This document shows positions 46,751 to 56,595 of a DNA stretch of 64,000 nt, piece after piece. Positions within the stretch are counted from its first letter, which is position 1. Each line of letters opens with the position of its first letter. The position numbers and the translations under genes were made by a program. The notes beneath the pieces are model-generated. The model was not told the origin of the DNA. It made no database searches and saw only the letters and a program-made list of their open reading frames with translations. The DNA comes from Opitutia bacterium (GTDB lineage: Bacteria; Verrucomicrobiota; Verrucomicrobiia; Opitutales; Opitutaceae): the NCBI GenBank assembly GCA_947472765.1, contig CANJCM010000011.1, forward strand, positions 1 to 64,000. Reading direction: 5' to 3'.

Positions 46751-47905
46751 ATGCGCTTCGAATTCGCCACCGCCAGCCGGATCGTTTTCGGCCCCGGCAC
46801 CCTCGCCGAAGTCGGCCCGCTCGCGCGCGGATTTGGCCGGCACGCGCTCGTGGTGACTGGCCGCGATCCGCGGCGGGCGACGACCTTGCTGGCTCACCTG
46901 GGCAAAGCGGGCGTGGCGACCACGACCTTCGCGGTGGCGGGCGAACCTTCGCTCGCCGATGTCACCCGCGGCACCGGGATGGCCCGCGCCGCGCAATGCG
47001 ATTTCGTCATCGGGTTCGGCGGCGGCAGCGCAATCGATGCGGCCAAGGCCATCGCGGGGTTGATCCCGAATCCGGGCGAACTGCTCGACTACCTCGAGGT
47101 TATCGGCCGCGCGCTGCCGCTGGCCCAGCCCGCCCTGCCCGTGATCGCGATCCCGACCACGGCCGGCACGGGCGCCGAAGTCACTCGCAACGCGGTGCTG
47201 AGTTCGCCCGCCCACCGTGTGAAGGTGAGTCTCCGCAGCGTGCACCTGCTGCCGCGGCTCGCGCTCGTGGATCCCGAGCTCACTTACGATCTCTCGTCCG
47301 AATTGACGGCGAGCACGGGTCTCGACGCCCTCACGCAACTTATCGAGCCCTACGTTTCGTCCCGCGCGCAGCCGCTCACGGATGCCTTGTGCATCGAGGG
47401 GATTCGACGTGCGGCCGGTTCGCTGCGGACGGCCGTCGAGCAACCGCGGGACGCCGCCGCCCGCGAGAACATGGCTGCCGCCAGTCTCTTCGGGGGACTC
47501 GCGCTGGCAAATTCCGGACTCGGAGCGGTGCACGGTTTCGCGGCGCCGATCGGGGGACGCTTCGACGCGCCGCACGGCGCCGTATGCGCGGCGCTCCTGC
47601 CCGGGGTGATCGAGGCCAACGTGCGTGCCCTGCGGTCCCGGGCCGCGGGTTCGCCCCTGCTTGCGCGCTTCGAAGAGATCGCCCGGCTCCTCACCGGCCG
47701 GCCGCACGCGACGTCCGACGATGCTGTGCACTGGTTGCGCGAACTGCTTCAGGTTTTGCAGATCAAGCCTCTCGCGGCCTACGGCCTGACCGCCGCGGAC
47801 GTGCCCGCCCTGGTCGCCGCGGCCGCGCAGGCGAGCAGCATGAAGGCGAACCCGATCCCGCTCACCGCGGAGGAATTGACGCAAATTCTGCAGGACGCGC
47901 TCTGA
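46751..47905 (+). CDS. iron-containing alcohol dehydrogenase family
   Basis: GFGGGSAIDAAKAIAGLI, TTAGTGAEVTRNAVL, GAVHGFAAPIGGRFDAPHGAVCA. Confidence 0.92.
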   Translation: MRFEFATASRIVFGPGTLAEVGPLARGFGRHALVVTGRDPRRATTLLAHLGKAGVATTTFAVAGEPSLADVTRGTGMARAAQCDFVIGFGGGSAIDAAKAIAGLIPNPGELLDYLEVIGRALPLAQPALPVIAIPTTAGTGAEVTRNAVLSSPAHRVKVSLRSVHLLPRLALVDPELTYDLSSELTASTGLDALTQLIEPYVSSRAQPLTDALCIEGIRRAAGSLRTAVEQPRDAAARENMAAASLFGGLALANSGLGAVHGFAAPIGGRFDAPHGAVCAALLPGVIEANVRALRSRAAGSPLLARFEEIARLLTGRPHATSDDAVHWLRELLQVLQIKPLAAYGLTAADVPALVAAAAQASSMKANPIPLTAEELTQILQDAL

Positions 47906-47945
47906 GCACGACGGGGCGGTTTTAAGAAATGCGTCACCGCCGCGA

Positions 47946-48029
47946 GGCGTGGACGAGTCCCGCCCCTACACCGATTTCGTAGCGCCCGGTCGAACGCCGA
48001 TTTCGCAGGGGCGCGCCTCGTGCGCGCCC
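47946..48029. repeat. family E inverted hairpin doublet
   Basis: GGCGTGGACGAGTCCCGCCCCTAC ... AGGGGCGCGCCTCGTGCGCGCCC. Confidence 0.8.
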
Positions 48030-48065
48030 TCCGCGGCCGGATGGGCACAGAAGTCAGGCCCGACG

Positions 48066-48106
48066 CCGAGCCTCTTCGTCATCTATCAGATGACAAAGAG
48101 GCTCGG
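48066..48106. repeat. extended TTGTCATC-type hairpin with 19-bp arms
   Basis: CCGAGCCTCTTCGTCATCT-atc-AGATGACAAAGAGGCTCGG (one mismatch). Confidence 0.88.
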
Positions 48107-48251
48107 GTGGTAATCCAAGGTACGGTCGAGCAGGCTGGCTTGGTTCGACCTTGGATTGCCTTCTGTAAAATGGATTGGGCGCCTGGTTCGCGGTAAACGC
48201 CCATGCGCGAAGTCACCAAGGACCCGCTTGAACCCAGGATCTCCGCGCCGG

Positions 48252-49097
48252 TCACTGACCTTCGGTCGCGGGTTCCGGTCCAGGTTTCGGCGACGACTTC
48301 GGCGTCGCCACAAAGGCCTCGAGCGACTCGCGCGTGATCGTGTGGCGCGCCGCACAACGCGGGCAGCGGATCTCGATCTTGTCGTCACCGCCGAAGAGCT
48401 CGTCCGGCTCGTGCCGCATCGACGGCGCGAGCACTTCCATCATCCGCTGCTGATTGCAGCCGCAGTGCCAGCGATAGATTCGACGCTCGAGCAGCGCGAG
48501 GGTCTCGCGCTGGTCGAGGGTCGCCGCCTGTTCGGTCGTGACGCCCCGAAACCAGGGCAGGTCGCAGTCGGGATGCTCCGACAACAGCGTGAAGTTCTCT
48601 TCGCCGAGTTGGAAGTAGCGCGCGCCCCGCTGTTCGCTTTGCAGGTAGAACTTCTCCGCGGCGGCGATCGGATCGGCGCCTTGGAACGTGACCGCGCTCC
48701 GCCGCTTCGGCTGCGCACCGCGGACGACATCGGAGTAGAACAGGTTCTCCGGCCCCTCCTTCACGTTTTCGTCGAAGATTCTTCCCGTCACCGCGCCGGT
48801 CTCGTTGTCACCGGTCAGGAACAGGTTCACGAGCGGATCCTGGAAGTTGATCGTCCACGCGATCATTTCGTTCCACGGCCGGGACGCACAGTGCAGGGTG
48901 AAGGCCGCGAGCGCCCGCTTGAACATGGCATCATGCTGCGGGCTGACCTTGATCTGGTTGGAGCTGAGGTGGAGGTAGTAGTCGACGAACAGATCGCCGA
49001 AGTCGGCGCGGGCGATGAGGGTATTGCGGTTGCGCACAAAGTAAGTGCGCACCTCGAGGCCGGAATCGGCGGTGTTCGGCGGCGTGGTTTCAGGCAT
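48252..49097 (-). CDS. hslO: Hsp33-family redox-regulated chaperone
   Basis: C-terminal CxC...CxxC (WHCGCNQQRMMEVL ... IEIRCPRCAARHTI). Confidence 0.82.
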   Translation of the reverse strand: MPETTPPNTADSGLEVRTYFVRNRNTLIARADFGDLFVDYYLHLSSNQIKVSPQHDAMFKRALAAFTLHCASRPWNEMIAWTINFQDPLVNLFLTGDNETGAVTGRIFDENVKEGPENLFYSDVVRGAQPKRRSAVTFQGADPIAAAEKFYLQSEQRGARYFQLGEENFTLLSEHPDCDLPWFRGVTTEQAATLDQRETLALLERRIYRWHCGCNQQRMMEVLAPSMRHEPDELFGGDDKIEIRCPRCAARHTITRESLEAFVATPKSSPKPGPEPATEGQ

Positions 49098-49154
49098 CGC
49101 GGAACCTTTCCCCCGGTTGGAGGAATTGTCCAGTCGCCCACCTGCATCGGGCCT

Positions 49155-49306
49155 TCGTCACGTATTACGTGGATTCCGAAGTTGGCCTGGTAGCCCGCTG
49201 CGTGAGCAGCGGGACGGCATGGAGCGCAGCAATGAAGGAGTCCCTGTCCTCACGGACAGGGCCACGCCAATCCGTTTAACTTCGGAATCCAGGTATAACG
49301 TGACGT
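49155..49306. repeat. 152-bp composite element, copy 4 with alternative terminal tips
   Basis: TCGTCACGTATTACGTGGATTCCGAAGTT ... AACTTCGGAATCCAGGTATAACGTGACGT. Confidence 0.9.
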
Positions 49307-49700
49307 GCAAGGATTGGGAAACGGGGCCGCCACGCCGGGGCGACACGGCCCGCAAACCCGGCACGTCACGTAATGCGTTACATTGGGGCCTGGGGGTGCC
49401 GGGACAGGGAAGCGGCCTGGCGTCGTCGCGCGCGGCGTGCGCGGCGGGACTGGCTTAGAGGAGATTAGGTTGAAGGGTAGCCGATCAGAACATAGCGGGC
49501 GCGCACGAGGCGCGCCCCTACGAAATGGGTGTTCGACCGGGCGCTACGAGAGGGGTGCAAGGACGGGCCGGGTAGTGCCGCGTCTCCGACCGGCGAAAGA
49601 ACTGATCTCGCGGCGTTACGGCTTTCGCCAGTCGGAGACCGGCGCCTCGTCACTCTCCTTCTCGCTTGGCTCGTAACGCCTGACTCCGATTCTCGCCTTC

Positions 49701-50072
49701 ATGCCACCCGCCTCCGACGCCGCCGTAGTTGTCCAACGCCAGCTCGAGGCCTACAACGCCCGCGATCTCGACGCGCTACTCGGCATCTACGCCAGTGACG
49801 CGCAGCTCTTCGAACATCCCCACACGCTCCTCGCCCGCGGCCCGGCGGAGCTGCGGGCCCGGTTCGCGGTGCGTTTTCAGGAACCCAATCTCCACGCGCA
49901 CCTGATGCAGCGAATCGTGTCGGGCGCCACGGTCATCGATCACGAACGCGTGACGCGCACGTTCCCCGAGGGTCCCGGCACCGTCGAGCTCGTCATGATC
50001 TACGAGGTGCAGGACGGACGCATCAGCCGCGCGTGGTCCATCGCCGGCGCGAAGACGTTGTTCGCCTCCTGA
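49701..50072 (+). CDS. SnoaL/NTF2-like domain protein
   Basis: VVVQRQLEAYNARDLDALLGIYASDAQLFEHP. Confidence 0.85.
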   Translation: MPPASDAAVVVQRQLEAYNARDLDALLGIYASDAQLFEHPHTLLARGPAELRARFAVRFQEPNLHAHLMQRIVSGATVIDHERVTRTFPEGPGTVELVMIYEVQDGRISRAWSIAGAKTLFAS

Positions 50073-50094
50073 GATCTTCGTGCTCCCTTCCGTG

Positions 50095-50646
50095 ATGAAG
50101 TGGCTGCTGCCCGCGATCGTGCTTCTCACCGCCAGCCTGCGCGCTGAGATCCAGTTCTCCGGCTTTTTCCTCACGTCGCAGGACGCACGTTATTCGCTGA
50201 CCGAAACCACCGACGGCCGCTCCTCGGGTTGGCTGCGGGTCGGGCAGTTCTTTCGCGACCACCGCGTGGTGTCGTTCGACCGCGAGCACGAGATCATCAC
50301 ACTCGAGCACGAGGGACGGACAGTCACGGTTCCGCTGCGGACGGCGAGGATCAAGGCCGGCAAAGCCACGGTCAGCGGCCGCATCACATTTCCCGGCGGG
50401 CAACTCGAGGGCGTGTACGCGTCGCTTTTCCTCGGCGAGGAAACGGCGTTCCCGCTGCGGGAGGGCATCACGCTGCATCTGCAACCCGAAGGGCGTCCCG
50501 ACGGCAGTGCCCTGTACCGCGCCCGCTTCGTCCTGAAGCAGCCTGACGGAACCGAGAACGTCGTCGCGGCCCCGGCCGTGATCGCCCGCCCCGGCAGCAG
50601 CTTCAGCGTGCAGATCGGCGAAGTGGGCTTCACGTTTCACCCGTAG
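50095..50646 (+). CDS. secreted hypothetical protein
   Basis: Signal peptide MKWLLPAIVLLTASLRAE; single ORF between the NTF2-like gene and repeats. Confidence 0.6.
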   Translation: MKWLLPAIVLLTASLRAEIQFSGFFLTSQDARYSLTETTDGRSSGWLRVGQFFRDHRVVSFDREHEIITLEHEGRTVTVPLRTARIKAGKATVSGRITFPGGQLEGVYASLFLGEETAFPLREGITLHLQPEGRPDGSALYRARFVLKQPDGTENVVAAPAVIARPGSSFSVQIGEVGFTFHP

Positions 50647-50779
50647 AGCCGGAACGCTGCAGTTGAATGTAACGACGGCGCTCGCCTCCGGCCCGTTTCT
50701 CAAACGAAGGACCTGGCCCGGCGACGAGCCCCGGCCCGAAACCGATCGGTGGGGGTTCAGTCGGAAATGATACCAGCCT

Positions 50780-50882
50780 GGACGGTGAGGGCACCGTCCC
50801 TCCATTGATTGCGCTTTCAGAGGAGAAACGTAGGTCGCAGGAAGAGCCCTCCGACCCTGGAGGGCGGGTGCCCTCACCCGCC
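50780..50882. repeat. family F doublet
   Basis: GGACGGTGAGGGCACCGTCCCTCC ... CTGGAGGGCGGGTGCCCTCACCCGCC. Confidence 0.8.
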
Positions 50883-50998
50883 GGTTCGTGCAACGACATC
50901 GTTCGGCCAAGGGGCGCGCCGGGGAGTCACCGCGGCGGGGGAACCCGTCTCCGGCCTTGGCGTCCGTCCGCTGCTCGTTCACCGTCCGCCCCACCCCC

Positions 50999-52075
50999 AT
51001 GCGTCGACTACTCCTGCTTGTCCTGCCCTGCCTCGTGGCCTCCGCCCAGACGATCTCGATCGAGGAGTTCGAGCCGAAGTCCACCCTGCGCGTCCCGGAA
51101 CATCATCTGACCCGCGCCAAGTTTCCGTTCATCGACGTCCACAATCACCAGCGCGACGTGTCACCGGGCAAGCTCGACCAGTTGCTCCGCGACATGGACG
51201 GCCTGAACATGCGCATCCTGGTCAACTCGCCCGTGGGCGGCGGCCACGGGAAGTGGGTCGCGGACGCGGTCAAGGCGATGCAGGCGCGCGATGCCAAGCG
51301 TTTCGCGGTCATGACCAACATCGACTACGCGAATCTCGACGCCCCCGACTACCCGGCTCGCGCGGCCGCGCAGCTCGAGGCCGACATCAAGGCCGGCGCG
51401 ATCGGACTCAAGGTCTGGAAGCACCTCGGGATGATGCTCACCGATGGGAAGGGACGCGTGAAGGTCGATGATGCGCGCTTCGATCCCGTTTGGGAGATGT
51501 GCGCGAAGTACAAGATTCCCGTCCTGATTCACACGGCGGATCCGTGGGGACTGTTCCAGCCGATGGACAAGAATAACGAGCGCTGGCTCGAGCTGAAGTT
51601 GCGCGCGACTCGCAACCAGTCGCAGCAATCCGAGTTCACCTGGGAGCAGCTTATCGACGAGCAGCACGCGCTCTTCACGAAGCACCCGAACACGATCTTC
51701 ATCAACGCGCACCTTGGCTGGCTCGGCCACGATCTCGAACGGCTCGGGGCGCTGCTCGATCGCCTGCCGAATGTGTACGCGGAGATCGGGGCGATCACGA
51801 GTGAGCTTGGCCGCCAGCCGCGGGCGTCGCAGCGGTTTTTCAAGAAGTACCAGGACCGGATCCTCTTCGGGAAGGATCTCTACGACGTGAAGGAGTACTA
51901 CACGTACTTCCGGTTGCTCGAGACGGACGACGACTACTTCGATCCGATCCGGAAATACCACGGCATCTGGAAACTCTACGGCCTCGATCTGCCGGACGAC
52001 GTGCTGAAGAAGGTGTATTACAAGAACGCGCTCCGGCTCTTCCCGAGCCTGTCGAAGGACGGCTTCCCTCAATAA
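50999..52075 (+). CDS. amidohydrolase family (TIM-barrel) protein, secreted
   Basis: Signal peptide; FPFIDVHNHQRDVSP; VLIHTADPWGLF; ILFGKDLYD. Confidence 0.82.
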   Translation: MRRLLLLVLPCLVASAQTISIEEFEPKSTLRVPEHHLTRAKFPFIDVHNHQRDVSPGKLDQLLRDMDGLNMRILVNSPVGGGHGKWVADAVKAMQARDAKRFAVMTNIDYANLDAPDYPARAAAQLEADIKAGAIGLKVWKHLGMMLTDGKGRVKVDDARFDPVWEMCAKYKIPVLIHTADPWGLFQPMDKNNERWLELKLRATRNQSQQSEFTWEQLIDEQHALFTKHPNTIFINAHLGWLGHDLERLGALLDRLPNVYAEIGAITSELGRQPRASQRFFKKYQDRILFGKDLYDVKEYYTYFRLLETDDDYFDPIRKYHGIWKLYGLDLPDDVLKKVYYKNALRLFPSLSKDGFPQ

Positions 52076-52126
52076 GGGTTTTGGCTGCGCCAAAACCCCA
52101 GGCCCTTTCGGCCTCGCCGAAAGGGC
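52076..52126. terminator. tandem hairpins after the amidohydrolase stop
   Basis: GGGTTTTGGC-tgc-GCCAAAACCC and GCCCTTTCGGC-ctc-GCCGAAAGGGC. Confidence 0.7.
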
Positions 52127-52239
52127 ATTCGACTTTTTAGGGCGGGTCTTGGGTCGGACACTTCACCGTGGATTCGGAACTTGGCGGCGATTGATGCCAT
52201 CGGCGGAAGAATGGTTACCAGAGTCTCCCCACCCCCGCC

Positions 52240-52289
52240 GCTTTGGCCACAGGCCAAAGCCCAGGCAATTTCGGCCGCCGAAATTGCCT
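52240..52289. terminator. tandem hairpins after the MBL-gene stop
   Basis: GCTTTGGCC-aca-GGCCAAAGC and AGGCAATTTCGGC-c-GCCGAAATTGCCT. Confidence 0.7.
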
Positions 52290-52290
52290 C

Positions 52291-53268
52291 CTATTTGGCG
52301 ATGTCGCCGGGCTTGATGCCGCGGCCGAGTTCGAAGCCGGCGCCGACGGCGCCGACGACGGCGTGTGCACGATCGAGACTGAGATCCTTGCGAAAGCGAT
52401 AGACCGTCTCGACGCCGGTGCAGTGGGCGCCGATGAGATTGTCGATGCCGATGCCGCGCAACTTTTCCGCGGTCCAGGACAGCGTCGTCTCGCTCGCGTT
52501 GAAGAGATGGATCCCGCCGATCAGGGCGTGAACCTTGGTCGGGCGAATGAAGTCGCGGGCGTGCTCGATGATGTTGATGACGCCGGCATGGCCGCAGCCG
52601 GTGAGCACGACGAGTCCCTGCTCCGTGTCGAAGACGAGCGACATGTCATCCTGCACCGTATCCTCCACGACTCCCTTCGGCGTCGTCACTGAAACGCTGC
52701 CGCTCCAGTTGCGCTCGGGATAACGGCGCGGCACGGGACCGGTGAGCCAGACGCCAGGCTGGAGCTGGGCGGGGCCGGCGTGCGACACGAAGACGCCGCC
52801 GGTTTTCTCGTAGTCGGCCTTCAGCCGGATCATCTGATTGATTTCAACGTGCGGCGGATTCGAGCGCCGCGGATAGAACATGCCCTCGGCCACGTGCGTG
52901 CGCGCCAGGGCGGTGGGCGTCGCGGTTTTCACCGAGTCCCGCAGCGGCAGAAATCCGCCGATGTGGTCCGAGTGCCAGTGGCTGAGGATGACGTCGGTCA
53001 CATTGCCAAGATCGATCTTCAGGCTCCGCGCGTTGCGCAGGACGACGTCGGTGTTCGCGCCGGTGTCGAAGAGGATGCGTTTTCCGTCAGCCTCCACGAG
53101 TGCCGCGAACCCCCACTCGCCCAACTCGTCGCCGTCGGCGAGCATCGTGGAGAGAACGGTGATCTTGAGATCGCGAACGCGTCCCTTCTCGGCGGCGGCC
53201 AATCCGGACGACCACCCGAGCGCGATAAACAGAAGCGCCAGGCGAAGCGGGGTCGGGAAAATCTTCAT
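52291..53268 (-). CDS. MBL-fold metallo-hydrolase (secreted)
   Basis: DVILSHWHSDHIGGFLPL; signal peptide MKIFPTPLRLALLFIALGWSSGLAAAE. Confidence 0.9.
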   Translation of the reverse strand: MKIFPTPLRLALLFIALGWSSGLAAAEKGRVRDLKITVLSTMLADGDELGEWGFAALVEADGKRILFDTGANTDVVLRNARSLKIDLGNVTDVILSHWHSDHIGGFLPLRDSVKTATPTALARTHVAEGMFYPRRSNPPHVEINQMIRLKADYEKTGGVFVSHAGPAQLQPGVWLTGPVPRRYPERNWSGSVSVTTPKGVVEDTVQDDMSLVFDTEQGLVVLTGCGHAGVINIIEHARDFIRPTKVHALIGGIHLFNASETTLSWTAEKLRGIGIDNLIGAHCTGVETVYRFRKDLSLDRAHAVVGAVGAGFELGRGIKPGDIAK

Positions 53269-53378
53269 GCCGCCAGCGAACACGGGGCCGTCGAGGAAGC
53301 CAACTCCGCAACGCCTCTCGCTTGCCCGTCCCACTCCGCCGGAACAAGGTACCAGCGACCCCTCAACCCCCGCCCCTC

Positions 53379-55019
53379 ATGCGTTGCACCCTCCTTCGAT
53401 CACCTCGACTCGCCGTTCTCCTGCTTCTCGGGTGCTCCGGCTCGGTCGGCCGCGCAGCGGCCGACCCGCGCTGGAACATCCTCTTCGTGTTCGCCGATGA
53501 CTGGGGCCGCTACGCGAGCGCGTATGCCGCCGTCGACGGGCGGCCGTCGCCGAACGACGTGGTCAAGACCCCGAACATCGATCGCGTGGCACGGCAGGGC
53601 GCATTGTTTCGCAACGCGTTCGTCAATTCGCCCTCCTGCACGCCCTGCCGCAGCGCCCTGCTTTCCGGGCGCTATTTCTTCAACACGGGCCAGGGCGCGA
53701 TTCTCCGCGGCGCCGTGTGGGACCCGAAGATTCCCAGCTTCCCGTTGATGCTGCGCGATTCGGGCTATCACATCGGCAAGAGCTTCAAGGTGTGGGGCCC
53801 GGGCACACCGGCGGACGCGCCCTTCGGCGGCCAGGCTCACGCGTACGAGAAGGCCGGTCGTGATCCGAACGATTTCTCGGAAGTCGCCACGGCGCGCGTG
53901 CGCAGCGGAACCGGCATCGCGCAGGCCCGGGACGAGATTCTCGGACAGGTCCGCGCCAACTTCGACGCCTTCCTCGCCGACCGAAAACCGGGTCAGCCCT
54001 GGCATTATTTCTTCGGTCCCACCAACACGCATCGCCTCTGGGTCAAGGGATCTGGCCTGCGCCTCTGGGGCATCAATCCGGATCAATTGAAAGGGAAACT
54101 ACCGGCCGCCATGCCTGATGTGCCCGAAGTGCGCGAGGACTTCGCGGATTACCTCGGGGAAGTGCAGGCACTCGACGCCTACGTCGGCGTCCTGCTCGAG
54201 CGGCTCGAGGCCAGTGGCGAGGCCGATCACACACTCGTGGTCATCGCCGGCGACCACGGCGCTCCCGGTTTCAACTCCGGCAAATGCACCCTTTACGACA
54301 ACGGCACCGGCGTGGCGCTGGTGGTGCGCGTGCCCGGCGGCAAGGGCGGACGCGTCATCGATGATCTAGTCTGCCTGCCGGAACTCGCGCCGACCTTCAT
54401 GGACATTGGCGGGCTCACTCCGCCGGCCGGCTTGTACGGACGCAGCCTGCTCCCGCTTCTGCTCTCGGATCGAAGCGGACAAATCGATCCGAACCGTAAC
54501 TGGGTCGTCACCGGCCGCGAGCGCCATGTCGACGCCGCGCGCGAGGGCAACCTGCCTTATCCGACCCGCGCGTTGCGCACGCCGGACTTTGTGTACATCC
54601 GCAACTTTGCCCCGGATCGGCTGCCGATGGGTTCGCCGGGCCGCGCGCTTTCACCGGAGGCCCTGGCCAGCGGCGAAGTCGAAGTGAACACGCGCATCGG
54701 ATTCGCCGACTACGACGCGGGACCCTCGAAGGCCTGGCTGATTCAGCACCGCGACGAGCCCCAGTGGGCCTGGCACTACGACTGGGCGTTCGGCCTGAAG
54801 CCGGGCGAGGAGCTCTACGATCTGAAGAAGGACCACGATCAGATCCACAACGTCGCCAGCGACCCTGCTTACGCTGCGATCAAAGCCGAACTCGCGGGAC
54901 GGCTCATGACGAAACTGAAGGACGCGGGCGATCCGCGGGTGACAGGCGACGGCAAGACCTTTGATCGGATGCCGTACACGGTGGTCGAACCGCCGCCGAA
55001 GCCGGGCTCGCCGATGTAA
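53379..55019 (+). CDS. sulfatase (arylsulfatase-type, secreted)
   Basis: NILFVFADDWGRYASAY; formylglycine-type motif SCTPCRSALLSGR; VVIAGDHGAPGF. Confidence 0.9.
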   Translation: MRCTLLRSPRLAVLLLLGCSGSVGRAAADPRWNILFVFADDWGRYASAYAAVDGRPSPNDVVKTPNIDRVARQGALFRNAFVNSPSCTPCRSALLSGRYFFNTGQGAILRGAVWDPKIPSFPLMLRDSGYHIGKSFKVWGPGTPADAPFGGQAHAYEKAGRDPNDFSEVATARVRSGTGIAQARDEILGQVRANFDAFLADRKPGQPWHYFFGPTNTHRLWVKGSGLRLWGINPDQLKGKLPAAMPDVPEVREDFADYLGEVQALDAYVGVLLERLEASGEADHTLVVIAGDHGAPGFNSGKCTLYDNGTGVALVVRVPGGKGGRVIDDLVCLPELAPTFMDIGGLTPPAGLYGRSLLPLLLSDRSGQIDPNRNWVVTGRERHVDAAREGNLPYPTRALRTPDFVYIRNFAPDRLPMGSPGRALSPEALASGEVEVNTRIGFADYDAGPSKAWLIQHRDEPQWAWHYDWAFGLKPGEELYDLKKDHDQIHNVASDPAYAAIKAELAGRLMTKLKDAGDPRVTGDGKTFDRMPYTVVEPPPKPGSPM

Positions 55020-55135
55020 GCCAGAGCGGCGCCGGACGACGGAGTCGGTAACGAACCACCGGCAATGGATCGCCGTCAACCCTGGCACACGACTCCGCCG
55101 GAATTTCGTCAGCGCACGCTCCCGAAAAGCAATTC

Positions 55136-55212
55136 CTGGAGGGACGGTGCCCCACCGTCCGGTGTGAAGGGCCCGATGCCATCTGGCGGACGGGGGCGTC
55201 CGCCCTCCATGG
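55136..55212. repeat. family F short doublet
   Basis: CTGGAGGGACGGTGCCCCACCGTCC ... GGCGGACGGGGGCGTCCGCCCTCCATGG. Confidence 0.8.
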
Positions 55213-55249
55213 TAAGAGGCCCGGCGGCGAGCTCCGCTCCAGGCCGTAG

Positions 55250-55401
55250 TTGTCATCCAATACTTGGATTCCGAAGTTGGCTTCGTAGCCCGCTGCGTGA
55301 GCAGCGGGACGGCTTTAGGCGAAGCGATCACGAAGTCCCTGTCCTCACGGACAGGGCCACGCCAATCCGTTTAACTTCGGAATCCAGGTAATAGATGACA
55401 A
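55250..55401. repeat. 152-bp composite element, copy 3
   Basis: TTGTCATCCAATACTTGGATTCCGAAGTT ... AACTTCGGAATCCAGGTAATAGATGACAA. Confidence 0.92.
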
Positions 55402-55430
55402 AGCCGTCCGGTCCGACATCGTCGGACCGC

Positions 55431-56585
55431 ATGGATTCCAGTGCGCTTCGCGACCAGCTCATCGCGTGGTCGAATATCAACTCGGGCAGCGATCATGCGG
55501 CCGGGCTCGATCGCATGCGTCAGGTCCTCTCGGCGGAATTTGCGACACTCCCGGGGGCGCGGGTCGAAACCGTGCCGCTCGCCGGCGGCGCCGCCGCGCT
55601 GCGGGTCACCGTGCGTCCCGAGGCACCGCGGCAGATTCTGTGCAGCGGGCACTTCGACACGGTGTACGGCGCGAGCCATCCGTTTCAGGCCTGCACGCTC
55701 ATGGACGCGAACACGCTGCGCGGTCCGGGTGTCGCCGACATGAAGGGCGGAATTGTCCTCATGCTGGCGGCGCTGCGGGAGTTCGAGCGTTCGCCGCACG
55801 CCACGCAGCTGGGCTACGAAGTACTGCTCACGCCGGATGAGGAAACGGGATCAGTCGCGAGCCGGCCCGCGATCGAGTCCGCCGCTCGCTCCGGCAAGTT
55901 CGCCTTCGCGCTCGTGTTCGAACCCGCCCGGGCCAACGGCGATCTGGTGAAGTCGCGGAAGGGCACCGGGATTTTCACGATCACGTGTCACGGCCGCGCC
56001 GCCCATGCCGGCCGCGATCCCAAGGCGGGACGCAGTGCGATCCTCGCCCTCGCCGAGTACCTGCCGCGAGTCCATGCGCTCAACGACGAATTGGACGGCG
56101 TGATGATCAACATCGGGTCGATCCGCGGCGGCAGCGCGGTGAACATCGTGCCCGATCTCGCGAGTGCCGAGGTGGGCATCCGGATCACGCGCAGTCGTGA
56201 CGGCGACGCTGTTCTGTCCCGGTTGCACGAGCTCGCGGCGCCGATCAACGCCCGCGACGGCTATCGGATTGAAATCACCGGGCAGTTCAACCGCCAGCCG
56301 AAGGAAGTGACCCCGTTCGAGGAAAGCCTCTTCGCGCAATGGCAGGCGTGCGGTCGTGAGCTCGGCTTGAATTTTTCCTGGCAGCACGTCGGTGGCGGCA
56401 GCGACGGCAATCTGATGTCGGCGGCCGGGCTGCCCAGCCTCGATGGCATCGGGCCGGTGGGCGATCACCTGCACAGCCCGGAGGAATTTGTGAACCTGCC
56501 GAGCCTGGTGCAGCGGGCGGAGCTGGCGGCGCGGTTCCTTGGGCGGTTCGCGGCGGGGGAAATTAAGTTCGAACGGGTCAGGTGA
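55431..56585 (+). CDS. M20-family peptidase (glutamate carboxypeptidase-like)
   Basis: ILCSGHFDTVYG, GPGVADMKGGIVLMLAAL, GRAAHAGRDPKAGRSAI; start trimmed because ATG 55395 lies in the repeat. Confidence 0.9.
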   Translation: MDSSALRDQLIAWSNINSGSDHAAGLDRMRQVLSAEFATLPGARVETVPLAGGAAALRVTVRPEAPRQILCSGHFDTVYGASHPFQACTLMDANTLRGPGVADMKGGIVLMLAALREFERSPHATQLGYEVLLTPDEETGSVASRPAIESAARSGKFAFALVFEPARANGDLVKSRKGTGIFTITCHGRAAHAGRDPKAGRSAILALAEYLPRVHALNDELDGVMINIGSIRGGSAVNIVPDLASAEVGIRITRSRDGDAVLSRLHELAAPINARDGYRIEITGQFNRQPKEVTPFEESLFAQWQACGRELGLNFSWQHVGGGSDGNLMSAAGLPSLDGIGPVGDHLHSPEEFVNLPSLVQRAELAARFLGRFAAGEIKFERVR

Positions 56586-56595
56586 ATTGTACGGC

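Noticed and set aside
55395-55430. ATG at 55395 as the start of the M20 peptidase
   Set aside because: The ATG is the tip of the 152-bp repeat (GATGACAAAG); the downstream ATG at 55431 fits the conserved N-terminus better.
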